Positions 23,722 to 32,955 are shown, counted from the stretch's first letter. The stretch is DNA of 60,553 nt from Tissierellaceae bacterium (GCA_023229175.1 JALNZV010000013.1:1-60553), one strand, 5' to 3'. Program-made: numbers and translations. Notes: a model not told the origin generated them from the letters alone.

Positions 23722-25302
23722 ATGATGAGCCAAGAAAAGTTAAGGGAGATTAAAGAAAATGCAAGGCCCTTACTAGACGAAAGGTTAAAAGTAGAAGATA
23801 AGACAGAAGTCAGGGATGGAAACATTGTCCTTAAAGGAGATTATTATAAAAAGCAAGTGCGTATAGCCCTTAGAAATTGTGAAATTATACTTCCTGAGAG
23901 CATAGAGGAATACATAGCCCTTGACGGGTATTCAGCCTTGGGAAAAATGCTATTTGAAATGACACCAGAAGACGTCGTAAATACCATGATAGAATCAAAT
24001 TTAAGGGGAAGAGGGGGAGCAGGTTTTCCCGCGGGTAGAAAGTGGCTTGAGGCATTTAAATACGATGCAGATCAGAAATACATAATTTGCAATGCCGACG
24101 AAGGAGACCCAGGTGCATATATGGATAGATCCATATTGGAGGGAGATCCCCATTCAGTCCTAGAGGGCATGGCCATTGCAGGATACGCCATAGGAGCAAA
24201 CCAAGGCTTTATTTATGTGAGGGCTGAGTATCCTTTGGCAGTAAAGAGACTTCAAGCGGCCATAAAGCAGGCCAAAGAGTATGGAGTATTAGGAAATAAT
24301 ATATTTGGAACAGACTTTTCCTTTGATATAGAATTGAGACTAGGTGCTGGAGCTTTTGTATGTGGTGAAGGTACAGCCCTTATGGAATCCATAGAGGGAA
24401 AAAGAGGCATGCCAAGGGTGAAAATCCACAGAACAGCCCATAGGGGACTTTGGCAAAAGCCCACAGTCATAAACAATGTGGAAACACTAGCAAATATCCC
24501 AGTAATATTCCAAAGGGGTGCAAAGTGGTTTAGAGGTATAGGTACAGAGAAGTCACCTGGAACTAAGGTATTTGCCTTAGTTGGAAAAGTGAAGGAATCT
24601 GGCTTAGTAGAGGTGCCTATGGGGACAAGCCTTAGGGAGATTGTCTTTGACATTGGAGGCGGTGTAGCAGACGGGAAAGCTGCTAAGGCTGTACAGACAG
24701 GAGGCCCTTCTGGAGGGTGTATCCCGGTGGAATTATTTGATACCCCTGTCGACTTTGAATCCCTTGCAAAGATTGGATCCATAATGGGTTCAGGCGGTAT
24801 GGTAGTCATGGACGAAACTGACTGTATGGTAGATATAGCTAGGTTTTTCTTAGAATTTTCGGTAGACGAGTCCTGCGGCAAATGCGTGCCATGTAGAGAG
24901 GGAACAAAGAGGATGTTGGAACTTTTAGAAAAAATAACAGGTGGCAATGGAGAAGAAGAAGATATAGCAAGGATGGAATCCCTAGCTGTAACCATCAGCA
25001 CAGGGTCGCTTTGCGGTTTAGGTCAAACAGCTCCAAATCCAGTAACCAGTACCCTACATTATTTTAGAGACGAATACGAGGCTCATATAAGGGATAAGAC
25101 TTGTCCAGCAGGTCATTGTCAGGCCCTGCTTGAATACTATATAACTGAAGATTGCATTGGGTGTACAAAATGTGCCAGATCTTGTCCTGTTTCTTGTATT
25201 AGTGGCAAGGTCAAGGAAAGGCATGTTATCGATACAGATGCATGTATCAAATGCGGAAACTGTATGGAAGTATGTCCTGTGGGTGCAGTAATTTTGAGAT
25301 AG
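23722..25302 (+). CDS. Formate dehydrogenase flavin subunit, NuoF/HylB-like
   Basis: This 526-residue protein takes electrons to or from NAD(H). Order of parts: a short N-terminal region (shorter than in HydB, which has an extra [2Fe-2S] domain), the FMN/NADH core with G-R-G-G-A-G-F-P-A-G and N-A-D-E-G-D-P-G-A-Y-M-D-R, a [4Fe-4S] site E-S-C-G-K-C-V-P-C-R-E-G, and at the C-terminus two ferredoxin-type clusters (C-I-G-C-T-K-C-A-R-S-C-P and C-I-K-C-G-N-C-M-E-V-C-P). The extra ferredoxin domain suggests that ferredoxin is a partner as well as NAD, as in electron-bifurcating enzymes. Starts at 23722 and 23725 are both possible. Confidence 0.93.
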   Translation: MMSQEKLREIKENARPLLDERLKVEDKTEVRDGNIVLKGDYYKKQVRIALRNCEIILPESIEEYIALDGYSALGKMLFEMTPEDVVNTMIESNLRGRGGAGFPAGRKWLEAFKYDADQKYIICNADEGDPGAYMDRSILEGDPHSVLEGMAIAGYAIGANQGFIYVRAEYPLAVKRLQAAIKQAKEYGVLGNNIFGTDFSFDIELRLGAGAFVCGEGTALMESIEGKRGMPRVKIHRTAHRGLWQKPTVINNVETLANIPVIFQRGAKWFRGIGTEKSPGTKVFALVGKVKESGLVEVPMGTSLREIVFDIGGGVADGKAAKAVQTGGPSGGCIPVELFDTPVDFESLAKIGSIMGSGGMVVMDETDCMVDIARFFLEFSVDESCGKCVPCREGTKRMLELLEKITGGNGEEEDIARMESLAVTISTGSLCGLGQTAPNPVTSTLHYFRDEYEAHIRDKTCPAGHCQALLEYYITEDCIGCTKCARSCPVSCISGKVKERHVIDTDACIKCGNCMEVCPVGAVILR

Positions 25303-25330
25303 AGATGTGTAAATCTAGGAGGTGACTACT

Positions 25331-28012
25331 GTGGTAAAGTTAACGATTAATGGTATTGATTATGAAGTGGAAAGAGATAAAACCGTTCTTCAAGTCTGTA
25401 ACGATATAGGAATAGATATACCTACACTATGCCACGATGAAAGGCTAGAGCCCTATGCAGCTTGTAGAATGTGTTTAGTTGAAATAGAAGGAGCTAAAAA
25501 CTTACAAACATCATGCAGCACAAAGGTTCGGGAAGGCATGGTAGTACATACCCATAATGACAAGGTAATGGATGCCAGAAGGGATGTACTAGACTTATTG
25601 CTATCAAATCATCCAATAGACTGTTTGACATGTGAAAAATCAGGGCAATGTAAATTGCAGGACTATGCCTATGAATACGGCGTTAGGGAAGGGACATATG
25701 TGGGAGAGATGAGGAACAAACCCATAGACGATTCCAATCACTTCTATACATATGATCCGGATAAGTGTATATTGTGCGGTCTATGCGTCAGAGTTTGCGA
25801 TGAATTGCAAAACACCAACGCCATAGGATTTGAAGATAGAGGATTTGGGACCATAGTTGCTACACCCTTTGATCAAGGGTTGGGAAACTCCGCATGTGTT
25901 TCCTGTGGGAACTGCGTATCGGTATGTCCAGTTGGTGCATTGATGCCAAAATACGATACTAAATTTAGGCTATGGGAGACTAAAAAGGTGAGGACAACTT
26001 GCTCATACTGTGGCGTAGGTTGTCAAATGGACCTATTGGTAAAAGGCGATAAGGTAGTTGGCGTAGAGCCAGCATTTGACACATTCAACAATGGACTTCT
26101 ATGTGTAAAAGGTAAATTCGGATATAAATTTATAAACCACGGGGACAGGTTAAAGACCCCATTAATAAAAAAAGATGGAGAATTCGTGGAAGCCTCTTGG
26201 GATGAGGCATATAAACTGATAATATCCAAAATCGAAGATACAAAGGCAAAATACGGTGCAGATGCGTTGGCAGGCCTTTCATCGGCCCGCTGTACCAATG
26301 AGGAAAATTATATGTTCCAGAAATTTATGAGGGCAGCCATAGGGACCAACAACGTTGATCACTGTGCACGCCTCTGACATTCCCCAACGGTTGCAGGTCT
26401 TGCAATCACTTTAGGTTCTGGGGCAATGACAAATACAATTGAAGAAATACTACACACAGATGCCATATTTATAATAGGCTCAAATACTACTGAGAATCAC
26501 CCAGTCATTGGGGCCACAATGAAACAAGCCTTGAGAAACAATGGCACAAAATTAGTAGTAGCGGACCCTAGGAGAATTGAATTGGCAGATTATGCTGACG
26601 TATATTTGCAAATTAAGCCAGGAACAAATATTGCACTATTAAACGGCATAATGAATGTAATCATTGAAAAGGGCTTACAAGATAGGGAATTTATAGAGAA
26701 GAATACTGAGAACTATGAAGAATTAGAGGAAATAGTTAAGGACTATACCCCTGAGAAAGTAGCAGAAATATGCGACGTAAAAGCAGAAGATATAATAAAG
26801 GCTGCAACCATATACGGCGAAGCCGACAAGGCAGGAATATTCTACGCCATGGGTATAACACAGCATACAACGGGAACAGATGGAGTAATGAGCATATCTA
26901 ACCTTGCCCTATTGACGGGTAATTTAGGTAAGGAATCTGCGGGAGTAAACCCACTTAGGGGACAAAATAACGTACAAGGCTCCAGCGACATGGCTGCTCT
27001 TCCATCGGATTATCCAGGATATCAAAAAGTATTTAAAGAAGAAGTAGCAGAGAAGTTTGAAAAGGCTTGGGAAGTAAATCTTTCAAGAAAGGTAGGTCTT
27101 ACTGTAGCTGAAATGTTAGATGCTGCCGAAAAAGGAGATATCCGAACCATGTATATAATGGGAGAAAACCCAATGGTATCGGATCCCGATATAAACCACG
27201 TAAAAAAGGCTTTGGAGAGCTTAGATTTCTTAGTAGTTCAAGATATATTCTTCTCAGAGACCTGTGAGTTAGCAGATGTAATTCTTCCAGCAGCTTCCTT
27301 TGCTGAAAAGGACGGTACCTTTACAAATACAGAAAGAAGGGTCCAAAGGGTTAGAAAAGCCATAGAACCCGTGGGTAAATCGAAGCCGGATTGGCAGATA
27401 ATAATGGAGGTCATGAATTTACTAGGCTATGACAAGAAATATTCCCATCCATCGGAAATAATGGATGAAATAGCCTCGTTGACACCTCAATACGGCGGAA
27501 TAGATTACGTAAGATTAGAGGACAAGGACGGGTTGCAATGGCCATGTCCTACAAAGGACCATCCAGGGACAAAGTACCTCCACGGTACTGCCATAGCAAG
27601 GGGCAAGGGCTTATTTGTACCGGCGAAGTACAAGGAAAGTGCAGAACTACCCGATAGGGAATACCCATATATATTTACAACGGGTAGAATTCTATATCAC
27701 TACCACACTAGGACCATGACGGGAAGGGTTGAAGGATTAAATAAGCAAGTTCCGGAGGCCTATGTAGAAATCGACGAGGTAACGGCAAATAAATTGGATA
27801 TAAAAGACGGAGATAAGGTAAGACTAACTTCTAGGAGAGGATCCATTGAAGTAGGTGCAAAGATAACTGATATAATCTCAGAGGGAGTATTATTTATGCC
27901 ATTCCACTTTGCAGAGGCAGCTGCCAACTATTTAACTAATCCAGCTTTGGACCCCATAGCCAAGATACCAGAGTTTAAAGTTGCAGCAGTAAAACTAGAG
28001 AAAATAGATTAG
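25331..28012 (+). CDS. fdhA: Selenocysteine formate dehydrogenase catalytic subunit; UGA at 26375-26377
   Basis: One gene of 893 residues, not two: the in-frame TGA at codon 349 falls in the active-site motif H-C-A-R-L-U-H-S-P-T-V. The N-terminus has a [2Fe-2S] domain, a His-Cys3 cluster (H-P-I-D-C-L-T-C-E-K-S-G-Q-C), two ferredoxin clusters and the [4Fe-4S] site C-S-Y-C-G-V-G-C; the rest is the bis-pterin molybdopterin/tungstopterin fold. It oxidises formate or reduces CO2 with the NuoE/NuoF-like partners. I chose GTG 25331, six bases after AGGAGGTG; the GTG at 25322 overlaps that site. The architecture matches the large FdhA of acetogens. Tungsten rather than molybdenum is inferred from the tup genes downstream. 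The SECIS lies just after the UGA. Confidence 0.96.
26375..26405 (+). promoter_or_regulatory. UGA selenocysteine codon and SECIS hairpin of fdhA
   Basis: Thirteen bases after the UGA, TTGCA (26391-26395) pairs with TGCAA (26401-26405) around a GGTCT loop. The stretch GGTTGCAGGTCT is the same as the apical part of the classic E. coli fdhF SECIS, which SelB recognises. Confidence 0.9.
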
Positions 28013-28024
28013 AGATAAAAACAT

Positions 28025-28041
28025 GGGGAGCATGGCTCCCC
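28025..28041 (+). promoter_or_regulatory. Intercistronic hairpin after fdhA
   Basis: A 7-bp GC-rich stem (28025-28031 with 28035-28041) has a three-base loop and no T run. It may stabilise the fdhA message rather than terminate it. Confidence 0.55.
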
Positions 28042-28062
28042 AAAGATTGAGGTGACTTAGTG

Positions 28063-28557
28063 ATGAACTATACAATGATTTTAAAGTATGCAATGCAGAT
28101 GGAATTAGATGGGTACAATTTCTTTAAAGAGAATGCAAGTAAAATGAGCAACCCAACATCAGAGGCAATGTTCTTGGAATTGGCAGAGGCAGAGAAACAG
28201 CATTATGAGTATCTTGAAAATCAGCTGAATTATTATTTAGAAAACAACGCCTTTGACACCAGCCCAGAAGCCATGGACAGGGAAGAAGATGTATTTGCAA
28301 ACAGGGCGGAGTCTGAGCATATAGAAGAAACCTTAGAGGAGTCAATGATTCCAGATCTTACCATATTGAGGATGGCCTACTTAATAGAAAGGGATTTTAA
28401 GGAGTTCTATACAGAGGCCAGTGAGAATGCAGAAGATGAAAATATAAAAGCCATATTTAAGAAACTAGCCAACTGGGAAGAAGGCCATGAAAGGCTATTT
28501 AAAAATGAATACAGTAAAAGGATGAAGGAGTATATGAACCTTCCATGGGGTGGTTAA
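28063..28557 (+). CDS. Ferritin-like (rubrerythrin-type) di-iron protein
   Basis: This 164-residue four-helix protein has the ferritin-like E-x-x-H pattern (A-E-A-E-K-Q-H in the second helix and N-W-E-E-G-H-E-R-L-F in the last). It lacks the C-terminal rubredoxin domain of rubrerythrin, so it resembles the YhjR/YciF-like erythrin domain. Possible roles are peroxide removal or iron handling to protect the formate dehydrogenase. It is in the fdh operon between fdhA and mogA, with its end one base from the mogA start. ATG 28063 was preferred over GTG 28060 for spacing from GAGGTGA. Confidence 0.82.
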   Translation: MNYTMILKYAMQMELDGYNFFKENASKMSNPTSEAMFLELAEAEKQHYEYLENQLNYYLENNAFDTSPEAMDREEDVFANRAESEHIEETLEESMIPDLTILRMAYLIERDFKEFYTEASENAEDENIKAIFKKLANWEEGHERLFKNEYSKRMKEYMNLPWGG

Positions 28558-28558
28558 T

Positions 28559-29047
28559 ATGTTTAAAGTGGGTATTATCACAGCCAGCGACAAAGGATTT
28601 GTGGGAGAGAGGGAAGATAAATCAGGAGAAATAATAGTTGATATAGTGACATCCAAGGGCTATGACGTGGCAAGAAAAGTCATAGTTCCCGACGAAGAAG
28701 AGCAAATAATAAAAGAAATAAAATATATGGCAGATGAATTGAATGTGGACCTAATACTTACCACGGGAGGTACGGGATTTGGACCAAGGGACGTGACTCC
28801 AGAGGCAACTATCAAGGTCTGCGACAGAATGGCAAATGGTATAGCCGAGGCCATTAGGTATTATAGCCTCAGCATTACGCCAAGGGCCATGCTTTCTAGG
28901 GCCGTATCCGGCATCAGAGGTGAAACTCTTATTATCAACTTACCCGGTGGACCTAAAGCTGTTAAAGAGGCATTAGATTATATTTTAGACAGCGTACACC
29001 ACGGCCTTGAAATATTGACGGACAAGGCACATAATTGTGCAAGATAA
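28559..29047 (+). CDS. mogA: Molybdopterin adenylyltransferase MogA
   Basis: This 162-residue protein adenylates molybdopterin, preparing it for metal insertion by MoeA. The MoCF-fold motif is T-T-G-G-T-G-F-G-P-R-D-V-T-P-E-A-T (residues 64-80), with S-R-A-V-S-G-I-R-G and N-L-P-G-G-P further on. It follows the ferritin-like gene by one base. With mobA, fdhD and moeA in the same region it makes up the late steps of cofactor synthesis. MoaB has the same fold, but the linkage with mobA and fdhD favours MogA. Confidence 0.9.
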   Translation: MFKVGIITASDKGFVGEREDKSGEIIVDIVTSKGYDVARKVIVPDEEEQIIKEIKYMADELNVDLILTTGGTGFGPRDVTPEATIKVCDRMANGIAEAIRYYSLSITPRAMLSRAVSGIRGETLIINLPGGPKAVKEALDYILDSVHHGLEILTDKAHNCAR

Positions 29048-29058
29048 AGGGTGATTTC

Positions 29059-29664
29059 ATGAAAAGATTTGGTACAGCCATAATATTGGCAGGGGGAAAA
29101 AGTACTAGAATGGGTTTTGACAAGCAATTCTTGAAGATTGACGAGAGAAGGCTAATGGACTCTATTGTTCACAAATTGAAGGAAGAATTTCAGGAAATAA
29201 TCATAGTCACTAATAAGCCAGAGTACTATATTGGCCTAAGCCATATCATTACCTATGACATTATAAAGGACATTGGCCCCTTGGCAGGTATACATGTGGG
29301 ACTGAAACTTTCCTCTTCAAAATATGCCTTTGTTGTAGCATGCGATATGCCAAATATAAATATGGATTATGTAAGATATATGAAATCTTCCATTGAAGAT
29401 AAAGATGTCGATGGATGTGTGACTGAGTTTGGCGACTGGATAGAACCTTTTAGCAGTTTTTTCTCCAAGGAGATAGTATGGGCTATCGAGGGACATATAA
29501 AGACAAAGCACAGGTCCATTAATTCCCTATTGAAAAATTTAAACATCCACTATATAAAAGAAAATAAAGCAAGGGAATTTAGTCCAAATTGGGATATGTT
29601 TCTAAATCTTAACACTAGGGAAGACCTAAACAATTATCTAGTAGATTTAGAGAATACAAGGTGA
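29059..29664 (+). CDS. mobA: Molybdenum cofactor guanylyltransferase MobA
   Basis: This 201-residue nucleotidyltransferase attaches GMP to the metal-pterin cofactor to give the bis-guanine dinucleotide form used by formate dehydrogenase. The N-terminal loop I-L-A-G-G-K-S-T-R-M-G-F-D-K is the GTP-binding signature, and V-V-A-C-D-M-P-N holds the metal-binding aspartate. The start at 29059 follows AAAGGGTGATTTC; the frame start at 29035 lies within mogA without a site. The gene ends four bases before the fdhD start. Confidence 0.93.
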   Translation: MKRFGTAIILAGGKSTRMGFDKQFLKIDERRLMDSIVHKLKEEFQEIIIVTNKPEYYIGLSHIITYDIIKDIGPLAGIHVGLKLSSSKYAFVVACDMPNINMDYVRYMKSSIEDKDVDGCVTEFGDWIEPFSSFFSKEIVWAIEGHIKTKHRSINSLLKNLNIHYIKENKAREFSPNWDMFLNLNTREDLNNYLVDLENTR

Positions 29665-29668
29665 TATG

Positions 29669-30451
29669 ATGGAACTTATTAAAAACACCGCTATATTGAG
29701 AATAAAGGGTCAAGATATCAACGAAGAGGAAGATATTGTAGTGGTGGAATATCCCTTTACAATATTTATAAACGACAAAGAGCTCATAACCCTTCTTTGC
29801 AGTCCAGGTTCTTTAAAGGAGCTTACAATAGGTTTTCTTTACTCCGAGGGACTCATAGATGAAAGTACAAATGTTGAGTCCATAGATATTGATGAAGAGA
29901 AGGGGATTGCCTATGTGAACATAGGAAATAGAAAGATATTGGCGGAGAAACTTCAAGGAAAGAGGACCATAACGTCGGGCTGTGGCAAAGGAACGCTTTT
30001 TTACAATGTCCTAGATTCCTTTAAATCTAAAAAGATAGAAAGGCCCCTGGACATAGAAGTAGGGCAAATAAAGGATTTAATGAGGCAATTTAATCGAAAA
30101 TCTGAATTATTTTTAAATACCGGTGGAGTACACAGTTGTGCTTTATGCAATAAATCTGATATACTAATATTCGAAGATGATATTGGAAGGCACAATGCCC
30201 TAGACAAGGTTTTAGGAAGGGCGTTCTTGGATCGCATGGACTTATCAGATAAATTGGTACTCACATCGGGGAGGATTTCCTCAGAGATGCTGATTAAGGC
30301 AGCTAAGAGGGGAATACCAGCCATTATTTCCAGATCAGCCCCCACTAGCCTATCGGTGGAATTGGCTAGGGAGTTGAATATATTAGTAGCAGGATTTGCA
30401 AGAGGAGAAAAAATGAATATTTATTCGAGTTTTCCGAGCTTTGACTTCTAA
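29669..30451 (+). CDS. fdhD: Formate dehydrogenase accessory sulfurtransferase FdhD
   Basis: This 260-residue protein carries sulfur from a cysteine desulfurase to the metal-pterin cofactor, which formate dehydrogenase needs for activity. The sulfur-carrying loop T-S-G-C-G-K-G has C105; E. coli FdhD has two cysteines there, and this one has a single cysteine, which is common. Other family parts are F-L-Y-S-E-G-L-I, V-H-S-C-A-L-C and D-I-G-R-H-N-A-L-D-K. It is the last gene before the riboswitch-like leader of tupA, so transcription may pass from fdh genes into tup genes under the control of that element. Confidence 0.95.
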   Translation: MELIKNTAILRIKGQDINEEEDIVVVEYPFTIFINDKELITLLCSPGSLKELTIGFLYSEGLIDESTNVESIDIDEEKGIAYVNIGNRKILAEKLQGKRTITSGCGKGTLFYNVLDSFKSKKIERPLDIEVGQIKDLMRQFNRKSELFLNTGGVHSCALCNKSDILIFEDDIGRHNALDKVLGRAFLDRMDLSDKLVLTSGRISSEMLIKAAKRGIPAIISRSAPTSLSVELARELNILVAGFARGEKMNIYSSFPSFDF

Positions 30452-30560
30452 AGCCTTTACAGGCCATGGAGTATTAGCCTATAGGTAAGGAGAGAAATTT
30501 CTTTGCCTCCCGTGTTTGGAAAGGAAGATATGGCAACCTTTCCTTAAGGTTGCCTTTTTT
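30452..30560 (+). promoter_or_regulatory. Riboswitch-like leader of tupABC, possibly Moco/Tuco class
   Basis: The stretch between fdhD and tupA folds into nested stems: GCCAT (30463-30467) with ATGGC (30530-30534), GGAG (30468-30471) with CTCC (30507-30510), and GGTAA (30484-30488) with TTGCC (30503-30507). A terminator follows: 30532-30540 with 30546-30554, five-base loop, T6 tail. The outer stem and the terminator share 30532-30534, so they exclude each other. GGAAAGG (30518-30524) can also pair with CCTTTCC (30537-30543) as an antiterminator. The pieces GCCTCCCGTG and TGGAAAGG recall the Moco RNA motif, and the tungstate genes downstream fit its tungsten variant. The class assignment is from memory. 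Confidence 0.65.
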
Positions 30561-30589
30561 CATTTAAATTACAAAGGAGAGTGGTATTT

Positions 30590-31492
30590 ATGAAAAAAAT
30601 TGCTGTATTATTACTTAGCCTCTTGCTAATCATTTCCATGGTGGCTTGTACACCAAAGACAGAGGAACCAGTAGAACCAGATGTATCTAAGGACGTGGAA
30701 GAGACCCTAGATACACCAGAAGTTGGAGAGCCAACAGAGCCTAAAAAACCTATTATTTTATCGACGACTACATCGACACAAGACTCAGGTCTATTGGATT
30801 ATTTACTTCCAATATTTACTGAAGAAACAGGTATAGAAGTAAAAGTTATCGCAGTAGGAACAGGAAAGGCACTTCAAATGGGAATAGATGGAGAAGCAGA
30901 CGTTTTGCTAGTTCATGCCAAACCAGATGAGTTGCAATTCGTCGAAGATGGCCATGGAACCAAGAGAAACGACGTAATGTATAATGACTTTATTTTAGTA
31001 GGTCCAATGGACGACCCACTAAATCTAAAGGAAAATTACCCTGGAGATATCCTAGAAGGTTTAAAGCTTATGAAGGAAAATGAATTTACCTTTGTATCTA
31101 GGGGAGACGATTCTGGTACACATAAAAAAGAACTTGGAATTTGGAAAGAAGCGGGAATAGAGCCAGCAGGTGCTTGGTATATGGACGCAGGAGCAGGCAT
31201 GGGCGATGTGCTCAAGATTGCCAATGAAAAGCAAGGATATACCATAACAGATAGAGCTACTTACCTTAGTATGAGAGATGTCCTAGACTTGGATATAGTC
31301 ACTGAGGGAGACGAAAACCTATTAAACCAATACGGCGTAATCCCAGTAGACCCAGAGAAAAACGACAATATCAATGGAGAAGGAGCATTGGAGTTCTATA
31401 ACTGGATGATATCAGACCACGGACAGGATCTAATCGGTGGATTTGGTCTTGAAGAATATGGACAGCCCCTATTTTTCCCGAATGCTAATTAA
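30590..31492 (+). CDS. tupA: Tungstate-binding lipoprotein TupA
   Basis: The 300-residue binding protein of the tungstate ABC importer. It has a lipoprotein signal peptide with lipobox S-M-V-A-C20, a short linker rich in Glu and Pro, then the binding domain starting with the Tup signature T-T-T-S-T-Q-D-S-G-L-L-D. Other family parts are G-T-G-K-A-L, D-V-L-L-V-H and D-G-H-G. It is anchored outside the membrane and hands WO4 to TupB. The start at 30590 follows AAAGGAGAG. The Tup signature separates it from the molybdate protein ModA. Its leader carries the riboswitch-like element. Confidence 0.94.
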   Translation: MKKIAVLLLSLLLIISMVACTPKTEEPVEPDVSKDVEETLDTPEVGEPTEPKKPIILSTTTSTQDSGLLDYLLPIFTEETGIEVKVIAVGTGKALQMGIDGEADVLLVHAKPDELQFVEDGHGTKRNDVMYNDFILVGPMDDPLNLKENYPGDILEGLKLMKENEFTFVSRGDDSGTHKKELGIWKEAGIEPAGAWYMDAGAGMGDVLKIANEKQGYTITDRATYLSMRDVLDLDIVTEGDENLLNQYGVIPVDPEKNDNINGEGALEFYNWMISDHGQDLIGGFGLEEYGQPLFFPNAN

Positions 31493-31534
31493 AGTGAATT
31501 TTATGTACGATTACAAATAGATTTTAAATAAAAA

Positions 31535-31597
31535 CGACCTTGAAAAGTTTGGATAGAAGCATCCCTAGGCTTGCTTCTCCAAACTTTGAACTGGTCG
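31535..31597 (+). promoter_or_regulatory. Large hairpin between tupA and tupB
   Basis: CGACC (31535-31539) pairs with GGTCG (31593-31597) around a long inner stem: 31544-31553 with 31578-31587 and, past a two-base bulge, 31556-31561 with 31572-31577. There is no T run. It may stabilise the tupA message or reduce expression of tupBC relative to the binding protein. Confidence 0.7.
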
Positions 31598-31634
31598 AAC
31601 TGGTTTAAATTGAAAATTGAATAGAGGTGTTATA

Positions 31635-32324
31635 ATGGATTACATAACCCAAGGATTTAAAGAAGCCATAAAACTTTTAATTTCATTGGACAAAGAAGTA
31701 TTTAAAATAGTTTCTTTGTCCATTTTAGTATCTACATCTGCCACCGTATTTGCCTCCCTTATCTCTATTCCCCTAGGGGTGTATTTTGGCATAAAAAGGT
31801 TTAAGGGGAAAAGGATGTTCAGCAGAATTACATATACAATGATGAGCGTGCCATCTGTGGTCGTAGGTCTAGTCGTAGCCATAATATTGTCTAGAAGAGG
31901 GCCTTTTGGACAATTTGACCTATTGTATACAAAGAAAGCAATGATAATAGCTCAGACCCTTCTAGTCATGCCCTTGGTCTTTGGACTTACCTACGGGTTA
32001 GCAAAGAGTAGGGGAGATATTATCGAAAGGGTTGCCTTTACTTTGGGAGCGAATAAATTTCATACCGTTACCTTGATTATTAGGGAATTAAAAATAGATA
32101 TATTGGTGAATATTGCCACAGCATTTTCAAGGGCAATTTCGGAAGTAGGGGCAGTTATGATAGTCGGCGGAAATATAAAGGGATATACAAGGGTCATCAC
32201 CACAACCATATCCATGATGAATTCCATGGGAGATTATCCCATGGCCATAGCCTTGGGACTAGTCCTCATATTGATATCCTTTGTTATCCATAGCATTATT
32301 TATTCCTATAGTCAGGAGGATTGA
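31635..32324 (+). CDS. tupB: Tungstate ABC transporter permease TupB
   Basis: This 229-residue membrane protein has five or six segments and the ABC permease EAA-type loop (near I-I-E-R-V-A-F-T-L-G-A-N-K-F-H) that docks to the ATPase. The E-V-G-A-V-M-I-V-G-G segment is typical of TupB and WtpB/ModB relatives. ATG 31635 follows AGAGGTG; the in-frame start at 31617 has no site. It is one base before tupC, so the two are coupled. Confidence 0.92.
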   Translation: MDYITQGFKEAIKLLISLDKEVFKIVSLSILVSTSATVFASLISIPLGVYFGIKRFKGKRMFSRITYTMMSVPSVVVGLVVAIILSRRGPFGQFDLLYTKKAMIIAQTLLVMPLVFGLTYGLAKSRGDIIERVAFTLGANKFHTVTLIIRELKIDILVNIATAFSRAISEVGAVMIVGGNIKGYTRVITTTISMMNSMGDYPMAIALGLVLILISFVIHSIIYSYSQED

Positions 32325-32325
32325 T

Positions 32326-32946
32326 ATGGAAATAACGATAGAAAACTTAGAAAGATATTATGGAGATAGGCGAGTCCTCTATATTGAAAAAATGGAAATT
32401 GAAAAGGGAAAGATTACCGCTATTACAGGTCCCAATGGATGCGGCAAGACCACATTGCTGAATATAATTGCGGGACTTGACAGGGAATTTTCCGGTGTCA
32501 TTAAATACGATGGAAAGTATCTAAACAGAGAAACTGTAGATAAGATGACCATAGTATTTCAAAAGCCCTATCTATTTAGAAGGACAGTTTTTGAAAATAT
32601 TGAGTATCCTTTAAGGATTAGGGGAATAAATAAAGTAAATAGAAAACCCTTAGTGGTAGATTTGGCTAAAGGATTGGAAATTGAAAACTTAATGGGGAAA
32701 AAGGCCCACCTGCTTTCAGGGGGGGAATCTCAAAAAGTGGCCCTAGCTAGGGCATTAGTATTTAAACCTGAACTTTTGTTACTTGACGAGCCTACATCAA
32801 ATATAGATCCAGATGCTATAAATACTCTTGAGAGAGAGATATTAAAATTCAACAAAGAAACTGAATGCACAGTCCTCATAGTGACCCACAATATGGAGCA
32901 GGCCAAAAGGCTTGGAAATCGAATAATTGAATTGAGCTATAATTAG
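32326..32946 (+). CDS. tupC: Tungstate ABC transporter ATPase TupC
   Basis: This is a 206-residue ATPase with Walker A G-P-N-G-C-G-K-T-T, signature L-S-G-G-E-S-Q-K-V-A, Walker B L-L-L-D-E-P-T, and the V-T-H-N switch. It lacks the C-terminal TOBE domain of ModC, as TupC should. The start at 32326 is supported by CAGGAGGAT at the very end of tupB; the longer frame from 32281 lies inside tupB. The operon ends here at a terminator. Confidence 0.93.
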   Translation: MEITIENLERYYGDRRVLYIEKMEIEKGKITAITGPNGCGKTTLLNIIAGLDREFSGVIKYDGKYLNRETVDKMTIVFQKPYLFRRTVFENIEYPLRIRGINKVNRKPLVVDLAKGLEIENLMGKKAHLLSGGESQKVALARALVFKPELLLLDEPTSNIDPDAINTLEREILKFNKETECTVLIVTHNMEQAKRLGNRIIELSYN

Positions 32947-32955
32947 AGCATCAAT

